DNA from: Shewanella kaireitica
GTDB taxonomy: Bacteria; Pseudomonadota; Gammaproteobacteria; Enterobacterales; Shewanellaceae
DNA: 64,000 nt
Assembly: GCF_023284045.1 (NCBI RefSeq)
Contig: NZ_JAKIKQ010000019.1
Coordinates: 27,820 to 91,819, forward strand
Direction: 5' to 3'
Shown here: one piece after another, positions 33,323 through 42,756 of the stretch
Numbering within the stretch: the first letter of the stretch is position 1
Layout of the letters: every line of letters begins with the position of its first letter
Program-made: the position numbers and the translations under genes
The notes under the pieces: model-generated
Database searches by the model: none
Told to the model about the DNA's origin: nothing
The model's input: only the letters and a program-made list of their open reading frames with translations

Positions 33323-36301
33323 CTAGAAGGTGTAACGCGCGCCTAAGCTATAGCGTGCACCTGTTTGAGTCAGATTTAGCACCTGCTGGTTAGCACGGCC
33401 ATGGACTCGGGTATATTCGTTGGTAATGTTTAAACCTTCGAAAAACACCGTTAAGCCTTCAAGTGATTCAATATCGTAGCTAACATTAAAATCGACTTGA
33501 GAATAAGCTTCTGTGTATTGCGGATTAGCGCCTGTATCTTGACCTGTAGAGTTCAGGAACTCGTCACGCCAGTTATAGGCTAGACGTGCTTGGAAGCCAT
33601 AGTTGTCGTATACGGCGATAAAGTTAGCTGTATCACTAATATTCGTTAGTACGTTTTGTGCAGCATCACCTTCGCGGCCTAAGTTAGCGTTATCGTAGTT
33701 ATCACCTGCGTTAACGAGTGTATAGTTACCTATCAAACCAAAACCAGATTCGCCAAAGAAGTGCTGCAGTGCAAACTCCCAACCGTCAATAACAGATGAA
33801 TCACTTAAATTATCTGGCTCAGTAATTAAGAAATTCATATCAGGATCGGTTGCAGGATCGCCATAAATAATACCGTTAGCGGCATCTACTGATGGATCGT
33901 TTGGATAGTTAGCAAAAATATAGTCACGGATCTCTTGACCTGTAGATGCCCCTGCTGCCTGAGCTGCATCAACTTTAGGGCCATTAGCTGGGTCTGCAAT
34001 GTTATAGATATTAGAGTTTACTTGACGAGAGTCTATGAAGTTTGTGACATCTTTTCTGAAGTAACCGACAGAAGCGTAACTGGTATCAGAGTAATACCAC
34101 TCTGCAGAGAAATCATAGTTAGTTGACTCAAGTGGCAATAAGGTTGGATTACCTGATGAGCCACTACCGCCACTTTGGTTAGCGAGAGAACCAACGACAG
34201 TTCCGCCTTGAATAGAGGTGTAATCAGGGCGACCAATAGTTTCACTATAGGCTGCACGTAATACAACATCTTCAACGACTTCGATATTAAAGTTTACGTT
34301 AGGCAGGTAGTAGTCGTAATCGCCCGTTTTTGTCTGGAAATCTTGCATCCCCGTTGATTGTAGCTCAATTTCAGTATCTGCTATCCAATTTGCCGCATCA
34401 TAGCTGCCAACTGCAGAAGTTGAAGTCACATCTGTTTTTTCATAGCGCAGACCAACATGAACATCATAAGGCATATCACCGAATTCTGATTCGAAATTAT
34501 ACTGAATATAAGCAGATGTAGATTCTTCTTGTGTGAAACGATCGACGTCCATCGCGTACTTTGTTGATGGACAGAAGTCTGTGCCACAATCTCCCGCACC
34601 TACATATCCATCTGGAGTATACAATGCTTCAGCACGATCTCTGACAGCATCAAAATCCCAGAAAAATATAGTATCTAGTAGATCGAAATCACCGTCAGCA
34701 TCGGCAAAGTTGCCTTTGTCGGCATCGAATTTGTCGTGAATGGTATCTGCTGGGAACCATGAATCTTCGAAATCACCAGCCTGACCTACACCGCCCCAAT
34801 CGTTTCGTTGTACGTTGATAGATTGAGAATGGTTGTTGACATCGGTCAGAGCGATACCAAAATCAATGCTACCAGCATTATCAAATAGGTATTCACCATC
34901 TAACTGGTACTGATCAATTTCTGATTTATTACGAGAGTTACCAAAAACACTGCCAGTTACACGCATATCTGATGGTTTAACGGCATTGCCACCACCAACG
35001 GCCAATGCCGGTAAATCCTTAGAGAAATCTGTTGCGGCACTAGTACGAATAAACGCTGCTGTACTAAGCGTATTGCTGCTACCGTAGATACTGTTTGGCT
35101 TAATTTCAGCATCAGATTGATGCATATCTAAACTAAGGTTTAAGCTGTCGTTAACCTGCCAATCAAGATTAAGGCCTAAAGAGCCACTTTCGTTACGGAC
35201 ACCGTAATCTCCTGCACCCATTGAGAGATCTTGAGGGCTATCATAATTTTCAGAATAAACCAGTGGCGATGAAACAGGGCCGTCAGTCCACGTACTCTCT
35301 GAAGGTGCAAAGGTAAACCACGCTGATACGTCGTTATATTGGGTGTCGATGTCATTACGCATATAAGTGTAATCAAGCGTGGCAACTAAAGAGTCAACTG
35401 GACTGTATTGCAGTACTAACTGACCGTTAGTACGAGTACGTTGTTGTTCTTCAAATTTATAAATAGTGGTTTGTGGAACCGAATAAACATCCCCTTCACC
35501 AGGTCGATTGACTTGATTGTCTTGTGGAACACCACCCCATTCAGCAGTCCCAGCTCCCCAGTCGTTATCGACTTCACCAGGAAAACTGCGCCAGCCGGTT
35601 CCAACGTTTGCTTGTTGGTTACCACTTTCACGCTCTTGGTAGCTGGCAGAGATAGAGATACCAAACTTATCATCTGCAAAAGTATTTGAATATAGACCTG
35701 AAAGCTCTGGTGTGATGTTACCTTTATCTGTTGAGGTATCATCAACCGCTTTCGCACCAAATGTCGCTTTTAGACCTGGAGTATTGAGTGGACGATGAGT
35801 GAGGACATCTATCGTTGCACCTATACCACCTGTAGGGCTTGAAGCTAGGCTAGTTTTTCTAATTTCAACACCGCTAATTCCCTCTGATGCAATGTTGGCA
35901 AAATCGAATGAACGAGAGCCTGTAGTTACAGGCATTTGACGACCATTGAGTAATACTAGATTTTGGTCTGCGCCAAAACCACGGACAGAGACTCGACTAC
36001 CTTCACCGTTTTGACGGTCAATAGATACACCAGGAATTCGCTGCAATGATTCAGCTAAGTTTGTATCTGGCATTTTACCGATATCTTCCGCTGAAATAGC
36101 ATCGACGATACCGTCAGAAGACTTTTTGATGTCCATTGATTTGACTAAACTGCCACGGATACCCGTTACAGCAATAACTTCCATGGTTGCATTTTCTTTA
36201 TTTTCTGCTTCAGCGGCATACACCGGCGTCATTGTTGACGCACTCAGTACCAAAGACAAGCTTGTTGCTAGCCTCGTCTTCTTAAATAGTTGTTGTTTCA
36301 T
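33323..36301 (-). CDS. TonB-dependent outer-membrane receptor
   Basis: A ~992-residue receptor of the large proteobacterial glycan-type class. The signal peptide ends near TPVYAAEA. The plug begins with EVIAVTGIRGSLVKSMDIKKSSDGIVDAISAEDIGKMPD and RIPGVSIDRQNGEGSRVSVRGFG (by position ~45-110), which is the usual form in receptors of carbohydrate utilisation loci. The barrel ends in a C-terminal phenylalanine (GARYTF). It would import an oligosaccharide, probably beta-glucan-derived, using the TonB energy system. The ATG at 36301 has GGGGG six bases before it; one at 36307 abuts the same run and is less likely. Two perfect LacI-type operators lie 48 and 93 bp upstream, so it is probably repressed by the neighbouring regulator in the absence of sugar. 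Confidence 0.9.
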   Translation of the reverse strand: MKQQLFKKTRLATSLSLVLSASTMTPVYAAEAENKENATMEVIAVTGIRGSLVKSMDIKKSSDGIVDAISAEDIGKMPDTNLAESLQRIPGVSIDRQNGEGSRVSVRGFGADQNLVLLNGRQMPVTTGSRSFDFANIASEGISGVEIRKTSLASSPTGGIGATIDVLTHRPLNTPGLKATFGAKAVDDTSTDKGNITPELSGLYSNTFADDKFGISISASYQERESGNQQANVGTGWRSFPGEVDNDWGAGTAEWGGVPQDNQVNRPGEGDVYSVPQTTIYKFEEQQRTRTNGQLVLQYSPVDSLVATLDYTYMRNDIDTQYNDVSAWFTFAPSESTWTDGPVSSPLVYSENYDSPQDLSMGAGDYGVRNESGSLGLNLDWQVNDSLNLSLDMHQSDAEIKPNSIYGSSNTLSTAAFIRTSAATDFSKDLPALAVGGGNAVKPSDMRVTGSVFGNSRNKSEIDQYQLDGEYLFDNAGSIDFGIALTDVNNHSQSINVQRNDWGGVGQAGDFEDSWFPADTIHDKFDADKGNFADADGDFDLLDTIFFWDFDAVRDRAEALYTPDGYVGAGDCGTDFCPSTKYAMDVDRFTQEESTSAYIQYNFESEFGDMPYDVHVGLRYEKTDVTSTSAVGSYDAANWIADTEIELQSTGMQDFQTKTGDYDYYLPNVNFNIEVVEDVVLRAAYSETIGRPDYTSIQGGTVVGSLANQSGGSGSSGNPTLLPLESTNYDFSAEWYYSDTSYASVGYFRKDVTNFIDSRQVNSNIYNIADPANGPKVDAAQAAGASTGQEIRDYIFANYPNDPSVDAANGIIYGDPATDPDMNFLITEPDNLSDSSVIDGWEFALQHFFGESGFGLIGNYTLVNAGDNYDNANLGREGDAAQNVLTNISDTANFIAVYDNYGFQARLAYNWRDEFLNSTGQDTGANPQYTEAYSQVDFNVSYDIESLEGLTVFFEGLNITNEYTRVHGRANQQVLNLTQTGARYSLGARYTF

Positions 36302-36348
36302 CTCCATCCCCCAGAGTCATTCAATCATAGTTTTAATTTTTCTCTAAA

Positions 36349-36362
36349 TGTAAGCGCTTACA
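36349..36362. promoter_or_regulatory. LacI-family operator, proximal copy before the TonB receptor
   Basis: TGTAAGCGCTTACA, a perfect 14-bp palindrome of the form bound by LacI-family repressors. It is 48 bp upstream of the receptor start, where it would block transcription. Confidence 0.82.
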
Positions 36363-36393
36363 AAAAAGTTTAAAAAAAATAACTAGACCACTT

Positions 36394-36407
36394 TGTAAGC
36401 GCTTACA
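36394..36407. promoter_or_regulatory. LacI-family operator, distal copy before the TonB receptor
   Basis: A second identical palindrome TGTAAGCGCTTACA, with its centre 45 bp from the proximal copy. The A/T-rich segment between them probably holds the receptor promoter. This feature and the next few cover the 833-bp gap before the LacI gene. Confidence 0.82.
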
Positions 36408-36774
36408 CAAACCTAGGGTAATTTGTGATCAAGGTCAACATTAATTCACTATTAGTTAACAAAAAGGTAACTATGGGTACAGGGAATGTGTGAGCTAAGG
36501 CTTGCTGAGTAAGGGGTTGGTGCACAAATATCTTTACTGGCTTTATTTTTTTAACTAAGTATTTTTTTGCTGTTTGAGCTAACAGGAAGCATTTAGATAG
36601 GCGTTGTAAAATATGTATGTTTACACCATAACTTGCCTCTAAGGCGGGCTGCAATACTGCTTAGTCAGTATCAAGCGGTACATATTGCTTTCATTGTGGT
36701 AAACGGTAGTGATAACGCTAGCTGTTTATTGAGGTTTTTCTTACAGATTAAGAAAATTATTCATAGAAAGTGAA

Positions 36775-36788
36775 TGTAAGCGCTTTCA
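36775..36788. promoter_or_regulatory. LacI-family operator before a possible small RNA
   Basis: TGTAAGCGCTTTCA differs by one base from the perfect site. It lies about 470 bp from the receptor gene, so it is either a remote auxiliary operator or it controls a plus-strand transcript that would end at the terminator at 36920-36953. Confidence 0.65.
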
Positions 36789-36818
36789 TTTTTGTTTTTT
36801 TGTGCCTACACTATTGTT

Positions 36819-36957
36819 GTCAGAATGTTAATTAAGGTCGCATTTCGACATTTGAGGGCTACGACATCAAAGAACCCAAGTCTTTGGTTCCTTGGCTCTG
36901 ATTGTGAAACTTAGTTAAGACTGCTCGGCAATGAAGCTGAGCAGTGTCTTTTTCTAT
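36819..36957 (+). ncRNA. candidate small regulatory RNA with intrinsic terminator
   Basis: In a long gap with no convincing protein gene, a hairpin at 36920-36945 (10-bp stem with one G-T pair, ACTGCTCGGC / GCTGAGCAGT, six-base loop) is followed by TGTCTTTTTC, a good intrinsic terminator on the plus strand. About 100 bp earlier lies TACACT (36807-36812), a possible -10 box, just after a LacI-type operator. A transcript of about 140 bases is therefore possible. A chance 29-codon frame from 36825 lacks a ribosome site. No known RNA family is recognised. Promoter and start are guesses. Confidence 0.35.
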
Positions 36958-37134
36958 TTCAATGGCTAGCAACCCCTAACTATAATTCTTAGTTAACTTT
37001 GTACTCTTTGATAGATACATTTAACTTGGCAGCAACTCGCTATGCCCCCACGGCTGTGATTCATAAAAAGGGCAGGTCAGTATAGGCGACTAAGGGGTGA
37101 CCCTTTAGCGGCCTATTAATAGCGTATTGTTAGA

Positions 37135-38136
37135 TTATGAAACAGCACTGATAGAGTCTCTAGCGATGAGCTTAGGTTCAAACACATTTTTGACTTCAAG
37201 ATCGGCTTGCTTAAAGGTATTTTTAAGGATCCATCTTGCAGCCATCTGTCCCATAAGCTTAATTGGATAATCAATTGTGGTCAGCTTAGGATAGATATAC
37301 TGCGCTAAAATGATGTTATCAAATCCAATTATTGATAGATCTTGTGGTATAGATATTTGATGTTCACGAGCATAAGTCATCGCACCAGACGCCATTTCAT
37401 CATTTGCACATACAACGGCAGTAAAAGGCTGTTTATCTTTAAGTAGTTGCCTCAAACCATCACTACCACCGACTTCTTGGTAATCACCTTCATAGGTTAA
37501 TTTAGGGTTATAACTGACATTAAACTCTTTCAAGGCTTTTTTATGACCTTTTAAACGGTCACTGGCATCCATCTTCCAATTCGGGCCAGAAATGTAAGCG
37601 ACCTGTTTATGTCCTTGAGCGAGTACTGCTTTTGCTGCAAGGTAGCCGCCGAGTTCATTATCGAGGCTTATGCAGTTATCTGCGATTGCCGGAATAAACC
37701 GGTTAATTAGCACAATGGGGACTTCATTTTTAACGAGATCAACAAGGTACTCATCTGATACCGCTTCAACATGTAAAATTAGCGCGTCACATCGGCGGCT
37801 GATAAGAAATTCAATCCCCTCTTTTTCAGTATCTTCTTCGCTATGTCCTGCGGCAATGATGGCATGCTTTTGTGAACCTCGAAGCTCTGCTTCAATACCG
37901 CTAAGCATGGAACCATAGAAAGGGCCATGTAACTCCGAGACCAAAATACCGACACTATTTGAGCGATTAGAGGCAAGGGATTGCGCAATCGCATTAGGCC
38001 TATAGCCTAATTGGTCCATCGCATCTTGTACTTTCTTTAGTGTCTTTTCACTGACCTTAGCGTTTTTATTCATCACTCTTGATACTGTTGCGAGTGATAC
38101 CCCGGCTAGTACTGACACATCGTAAATCGTTGCCAT
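37135..38136 (-). CDS. LacI-family transcriptional regulator
   Basis: A 333-residue repressor: helix-turn-helix ATIYDVSVLAGVSLATVSRVMN (2-23), hinge helix with the minor-groove leucine in AIAQSLAS (~50-57), then a periplasmic-binding-protein-like sugar domain from ~60 (VGILVSELHGPFYGSMLSGIE; CANDEMASGAM; SIIGFDN). AGGGAA lies five bases before the start. The gene stands 40 bp upstream of the GPH transporter in the same direction. Six palindromes near TGTAAGCGCTTACA occur across the surrounding 11 kb, and this is the only LacI-type gene seen, so it is very likely their ligand-controlled repressor. The inducer is probably a beta-glucoside or glucose derivative. Confidence 0.9.
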   Translation of the reverse strand: MATIYDVSVLAGVSLATVSRVMNKNAKVSEKTLKKVQDAMDQLGYRPNAIAQSLASNRSNSVGILVSELHGPFYGSMLSGIEAELRGSQKHAIIAAGHSEEDTEKEGIEFLISRRCDALILHVEAVSDEYLVDLVKNEVPIVLINRFIPAIADNCISLDNELGGYLAAKAVLAQGHKQVAYISGPNWKMDASDRLKGHKKALKEFNVSYNPKLTYEGDYQEVGGSDGLRQLLKDKQPFTAVVCANDEMASGAMTYAREHQISIPQDLSIIGFDNIILAQYIYPKLTTIDYPIKLMGQMAARWILKNTFKQADLEVKNVFEPKLIARDSISAVS

Positions 38137-38176
38137 ATATTCCCTATTAAACGCCCATCGACATCATTTATTTACT

Positions 38177-39505
38177 TTACGTGTTTGCGGCATTAAGTTC
38201 ACTTTGAATCTGCTCAACTTTCTTATCATCCAAGATATACCACTTCATCACGACTGCAACAATTAAACTGCCGATCGCCGGATAAAGGGTGAATGATAGC
38301 AAGATCCCCGATTTTGTTGCTTCAGTTTGTTCTACATCTGCTTGGTAACCATAATAAGCCAATGCCCAGCCAGCCAGTGCGCCGCCAAGTGCTACGCCGA
38401 GCTTAATGAAAAATATGATGGTTGAATAAACCATGCCGGTAATGCGTACTCCGGTTTTCCATTGCCCATAGTCGATGGCATCAGCCATTTTTGCCCAGAG
38501 TAAAGGCGTGGCCATATCAAGGAAAAACTTCCACAAGAAGAATGCGATAAAGGCCATTATTACCTGATCGGCGGCAATAAAATAGCTCAAAATACAGATA
38601 ATGGCTGCAATAATTTGCAAACCAATATATGCCTTTATCTTACACATTTTCTTTGCAAGTACTTGCGCGAGTGCACAACCGAGCATACTGCCGATCATCC
38701 CTGTGGTCATAAAGGCGGTAATGAGATCTTCTCTTAACAGGAAGTATTTAACGTAATAAACGGCGAGGGTGAATTTTAGCACCTGACCGGTCAGCAGAAA
38801 TATACCCGTGATACATAAAATTCTAGCTTGGTCATTTTGCCAAAGATGTTTAATCTCTACCCAAAAGTTAGCTTTTTGCGTCTTAGGTGCACTAATCCGT
38901 TCTTTAGTTCCTAAAAAACACAGCAGAAACAACACCACGCCAAAAAGGCTCATGGCGGTCATGGTGAGTTGATAGCCTTTGGCTGAGTCACCGTTACCGA
39001 ACCACTCGACCAATGGCAGGGTACAAGAAGCAACAATTACACCACCGAGCATGGCAAATACAAATCGATAAGACTGGACGGATACTCGCTCAGAGGGTTT
39101 TGCAGTAAGTACTCCACCTAAGGCACAGTAAGGAATATTGATGGCGGTATAAACCATCATCAGCAGTGTATAGGTCACAAAAGCATAGATGAGTTTATTG
39201 CTGTCACTGAGGTCGGGAGTAGTAAATGCCAATACACTGATAAGCCCGAATGGAATGGCAAGCCAGAGTAGGTAAGGGCGGAACTGGCCCCAGCGAGTGC
39301 GGGTTCTATCGGCGAGAGAGCCCATAAGCGGATCGGTAATCGCATCAAAAACACGCACGACTAAAAATAGAGTACCCACTGCAGCGGGTGATAAACCGAC
39401 CACATCAGTATAGAAAATGAGTAGAAACATCATCACGGTTTGAAAAATGATGTTACTTGCCGTATCACCTAAACCATAGGCAATTTTCTCTTTTACTTTA
39501 AGCAT
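38177..39505 (-). CDS. GPH-family sugar:cation symporter (MelB-like)
   Basis: A 442-residue inner-membrane transporter with about 12 segments. The N-terminal YGLGDTASNIIFQTVMMFLLIFYTDVVGLSP, the aspartate-rich VFDAITDPLMGSLADRTRTRWGQFRP (~50-75) and LLWAKMADAIDYGQWKTGVR (~333-352) are diagnostic of the glycoside-pentoside-hexuronide family. It would carry a beta-glucoside disaccharide such as cellobiose or laminaribiose with a cation across the inner membrane, for cleavage by the cytoplasmic GH1 enzyme encoded just upstream. GAGG lies six bases before the start. It is followed 40 bp later by the LacI regulator gene. Confidence 0.88.
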   Translation of the reverse strand: MLKVKEKIAYGLGDTASNIIFQTVMMFLLIFYTDVVGLSPAAVGTLFLVVRVFDAITDPLMGSLADRTRTRWGQFRPYLLWLAIPFGLISVLAFTTPDLSDSNKLIYAFVTYTLLMMVYTAINIPYCALGGVLTAKPSERVSVQSYRFVFAMLGGVIVASCTLPLVEWFGNGDSAKGYQLTMTAMSLFGVVLFLLCFLGTKERISAPKTQKANFWVEIKHLWQNDQARILCITGIFLLTGQVLKFTLAVYYVKYFLLREDLITAFMTTGMIGSMLGCALAQVLAKKMCKIKAYIGLQIIAAIICILSYFIAADQVIMAFIAFFLWKFFLDMATPLLWAKMADAIDYGQWKTGVRITGMVYSTIIFFIKLGVALGGALAGWALAYYGYQADVEQTEATKSGILLSFTLYPAIGSLIVAVVMKWYILDDKKVEQIQSELNAANT

Positions 39506-39624
39506 TGTAGCCTCATTATTTTTATTCTTTTTGGGTGCTTGCTTAACTAACCTCTCTACTAGTTAATAAATTGCAGCAGAGAAGTTAGAGAATGTAAGCT
39601 TTTTGAGTCTGATTTTAAAGCTTG

Positions 39625-40971
39625 TTATGCTCGGAGACTGATAAAATCTCGGTAAGCTTTAGCACTGTTTTTCAGCGTGCGCTGTTGAGTCAGGTAATCA
39701 ACGTAGACGATACCAAAGCGTTTTAAGTAGCCTTCCGCCCACTCAAAGTTGTCCATTAAACTCCATGCAAAATAGCCTCTGATATCGACGCCGGCTTCGA
39801 TGGCATCGTTTACCGCATTTAAGTGCTGATCGTAATACTGAGTGCGATCTTCATCTGCAACGCAGCCATCTTGGAGTTTATCATCCATAGCAGCACCATT
39901 TTCGGTGATGTAAAGTGGCGGCAGGGGATACAGACTGTTTAATGACACTAGCAGCTCTGATAGGGCTTTAGGGTAGATCTCCCAGCCAATATCGGTATGG
40001 GGCACATCTGGTACTGTGACTTGTTCAAACTGGTTTTCAGCACAAGCTTTATAAACTGCGCGGGTATAGAAGTTAACGCCCATGAAGTCTAATGGTTGGG
40101 CAATGATCTCCATGTCACCAGGCTCTATTTGCGGCAACTCTTCAGCAGGTAAGTTTTCAATGATACTTGGGTAGCACTTGTCAAAAAGTGGCTTTATATA
40201 CCATTGATTAAAATGGGCGTCTGCAATGTTGCTGGCATTAAGATCTTGCAACGAATTTGACTGTGGATAGCATGGCGTGAAGTTAAGCACTATGCCATTA
40301 AGTGCATTAGGGCTATTTTTTTGCAGTACTTGCATCGCTAAACCATGAGCAAGCAGTAAATGATGCGCCGCTTTTTTCCCGAAAGAGCGACTCTTTAAAC
40401 CTGGCGCATGAATGCCCGCTTCATAACCCAAATAGGCGCTACAAAAAGGTTCGTTAAGTGTGGCGTATGAATGAACTCGGTCGCCAAATGCTGTTGATAT
40501 TAGATCGGCGTAATCTCGGAATTTATAGGCCGTATCTCGGTTCAGCCAACCACCATTATCCTCAAGGTGTTGCGGTAAGTCCCAATGATATAGTGTCACA
40601 AAAGGTTTAATGCCTTTTTCGATTAATCTATCTAATAACCGAATGTAGAAATCAACTCCCTGTTGATTAAGTGTACCGTCTGCAGTGATAACGCGTGGCC
40701 AAGAGATAGATAGACGGTAAGCATCAACGTTCAATGACTCTATTAGATCAACATCTTGTTGCCACAAATTGTAATGATCACAAGCTATTGCACCGTCAGA
40801 GTTATCTCGGATCTTATTAGGCGTATTGCAAAAGGTATCCCAAATACAGGGAAGACGTGAATCAATACCGCCTTCAATCTGAAATGAGGCGGTGGCGACT
40901 CCATACACAAAGTCACGCTGTTGCATTTTTGAATTGAAAGGCAAAGAAATCTTCATGGCGATATTAGTCAT
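39625..40971 (-). CDS. glycoside hydrolase family 1 beta-glucosidase (cytoplasmic)
   Basis: A 448-residue enzyme without signal peptide. Family 1 signatures are complete: FVYGVATASFQIEGG near the N terminus, the acid/base E174 in TLNEPF, and the nucleophile E357 in YITENGA, with WAEGYLKRFGIVYVDY near the end. It cleaves short beta-glucosides to glucose. It is the first gene of the minus-strand unit with the GPH transporter and LacI regulator, and shares the divergent promoter region with the MFS gene, which has two LacI-type operators. The start codon is uncertain: the ATG at 40971 has AGGA very close to it, and another in-frame ATG lies at 40956. Confidence 0.92.
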   Translation of the reverse strand: MTNIAMKISLPFNSKMQQRDFVYGVATASFQIEGGIDSRLPCIWDTFCNTPNKIRDNSDGAIACDHYNLWQQDVDLIESLNVDAYRLSISWPRVITADGTLNQQGVDFYIRLLDRLIEKGIKPFVTLYHWDLPQHLEDNGGWLNRDTAYKFRDYADLISTAFGDRVHSYATLNEPFCSAYLGYEAGIHAPGLKSRSFGKKAAHHLLLAHGLAMQVLQKNSPNALNGIVLNFTPCYPQSNSLQDLNASNIADAHFNQWYIKPLFDKCYPSIIENLPAEELPQIEPGDMEIIAQPLDFMGVNFYTRAVYKACAENQFEQVTVPDVPHTDIGWEIYPKALSELLVSLNSLYPLPPLYITENGAAMDDKLQDGCVADEDRTQYYDQHLNAVNDAIEAGVDIRGYFAWSLMDNFEWAEGYLKRFGIVYVDYLTQQRTLKNSAKAYRDFISLRA

Positions 40972-41143
40972 TTCCTAATAGTGACAAAAAATACAGCGCA
41001 ATCATTAAAGTCATTAGCCTGAAGCATTATGCAGTCAAATAACATGATTGAACCTAATAAATCATTACTGTCATTCACTATTGGCCGATAAGTAGCAAGA
41101 TTTCAGGCGAAGAAAATTGCAATATCAACAAACACTGTAGTAA

Positions 41144-41157
41144 TGAAAGCGCTTACA
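41144..41157. promoter_or_regulatory. LacI-family operator, first in the GH1/MFS divergent region
   Basis: TGAAAGCGCTTACA differs by one base from the perfect palindrome. It lies 173 bp upstream of the GH1 start and 237 bp upstream of the MFS start, in a gap of about 420 bp that otherwise shows only A/T-rich sequence. Confidence 0.72.
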
Positions 41158-41204
41158 TAAAATGTTAATGTAACGGTTGATCTTCGTTGTGTTTGTGTTA
41201 TAAA

Positions 41205-41218
41205 TGAAAGCGCTTACA
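41205..41218. promoter_or_regulatory. LacI-family operator, second in the GH1/MFS divergent region
   Basis: Another TGAAAGCGCTTACA, identical to the site at 41144-41157 and 61 bp from it centre to centre. The pair could hold a repression loop over both divergent promoters. Confidence 0.72.
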
Positions 41219-41393
41219 TTGAGATTAGAGCGTAACAGAAAAAAGGTCAACACATTTATTTAACATGTTTGCCGAGATGTTACCGCTAGACAGTAGAGAG
41301 GCAGATTAGCTTGTATAAACGGCGACCCTGCTTAAATAACCGATATTGTAGCGATACTGGCTACACGCATAATAAGACTAATAAGGGGTGTAT

Positions 41394-42695
41394 ATGGCTA
41401 GTTCGCCAATAATGTCAGATAACAGTAGCTTGAATGAATCGAGAGGTACTGAAAAGCAAACATTCGCATTGGTGTCGCTAACGTCACTGTTTTTCATGTG
41501 GGGATTTATTACTTGTTTAAATGACATTCTAATTCCTCATTTAAAAGCTGTTTTTTCGCTGAATTACACTGAAGCAATGTTGATCCAATTTTGCTTTTTT
41601 GGTGCCTACTTTTTGGTCTCTATGCCTGCTGGTCACTTAGTGAAAAAAATAGGTTATCAGCGAGGTATTGTTACAGGACTTGTGATTGCAAGTTTTGGTT
41701 GTGCATTGTTTTATCCTGCAGCAGATCAAGCTGTTTACGGACTGTTTCTCGGGGCGCTATTTGTTTTAGCTTCGGGAATTACTATTTTACAAGTTGCGGC
41801 GAATCCTTATGTTAATGCGTTAGGTACTGCTGAAACCGCCTCTAGTCGGCTTAACTTAACTCAAGCATTTAACGCGTTAGGCACGACAGTCGCGCCTTAT
41901 TTTGGCGCAGTGCTTATTCTATCGGTGGCGTCAGGCGCGGGCAGTGAACTGAGTCATGCTCAAGCTGAGGCGGAGCAGGTTAAGCTGCCATATCTTTTGT
42001 TATCGGGGATGCTAGCCACGCTTGCGGTAATTTTCTCAAAACTAAAATTGCCGGTTATTGAAGGTCATGGAGAGGTGCGCTCGGATGGCAAGGCCGTTGA
42101 GTATTTAGGAAAAACCAATGCAATTGGCCATCGTCATCTTGCGCTAGGTGCATTAGCTATTTTTGTTTATGTTGGCGCTGAAGTATCAATTGGTAGTTTC
42201 CTGGTCAGCTTTTTAGGCGAATCAAATATTGCTGGTCTGGAGGAGGCTGAAGCGGCGAAGTACATTACCTATTATTGGGGGGGCGCGATGATAGGGCGCT
42301 TTATTGGTTCAGCAGTGATGCAGAAGATCCCTGCAGGAAAAGTATTGGGCTTTAACGCAACCATGGCGGCACTGTTAGTGTGTGTGGCTGTAGTTAGCTC
42401 TGGTGCAACCGCTATGTACGCCATACTGGCTGTTGGTCTGTTTAACTCTATTATGTTCCCAACAATTTTTAGCTTAGCGCTGCAAAATTTAGGACCGCAC
42501 ACCTCACAAGGTTCAGGTTGGTTGTGTCTGGCCATTGTTGGTGGCGCGATAGTTCCGTTGCTGCAAGGTGTGTTGGCTGATGTCCTTGGCATTCAGTTGG
42601 CTTTTTTCTTACCAGTGCTGTGCTATGGCTATATTTTGTTCTATGGTCTTAAAGGAAGCCAAGTCGAGTTGGTTTCTAGCAAGGAGCACGTGTAA
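41394..42695 (+). CDS. FucP-type MFS sugar transporter (glucose/galactose-like)
   Basis: A 433-residue major-facilitator protein of the FHS (fucose-galactose-glucose:H+ symporter) branch. Diagnostic blocks: FFMWGFITCLNDILIPHLKAVFSLNY (~32-57), QVAANPYVNALG (~135-146), and RFIGSAVMQKIPAGKVLG. It has about 12 membrane segments and would take up a monosaccharide, most likely glucose freed by the periplasmic GH3 enzymes. The ATG at 41394 is chosen since AAGGGG is five bases upstream; a GTG at 41388 lies within that site. It heads the plus-strand unit with the GH3 and GH16 genes and is under two LacI-type operators. Confidence 0.88.
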   Translation: MASSPIMSDNSSLNESRGTEKQTFALVSLTSLFFMWGFITCLNDILIPHLKAVFSLNYTEAMLIQFCFFGAYFLVSMPAGHLVKKIGYQRGIVTGLVIASFGCALFYPAADQAVYGLFLGALFVLASGITILQVAANPYVNALGTAETASSRLNLTQAFNALGTTVAPYFGAVLILSVASGAGSELSHAQAEAEQVKLPYLLLSGMLATLAVIFSKLKLPVIEGHGEVRSDGKAVEYLGKTNAIGHRHLALGALAIFVYVGAEVSIGSFLVSFLGESNIAGLEEAEAAKYITYYWGGAMIGRFIGSAVMQKIPAGKVLGFNATMAALLVCVAVVSSGATAMYAILAVGLFNSIMFPTIFSLALQNLGPHTSQGSGWLCLAIVGGAIVPLLQGVLADVLGIQLAFFLPVLCYGYILFYGLKGSQVELVSSKEHV

Positions 42696-42756
42696 TGGTA
42701 AGTCTATTCTTTAGCGAGTTAACTCTCCATGCAGGCCACTTAAAGGGAATTAAATA

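Noticed and set aside
36403..36654. 83-codon frame on the minus strand before the TonB receptor
   Set aside because: Its end overlaps the LacI operator, it has no ribosome site and no recognisable pattern.
36825..36914. 29-codon frame in the candidate small RNA
   Set aside because: No ribosome site and unusual composition; kept only as a remark in the RNA entry.
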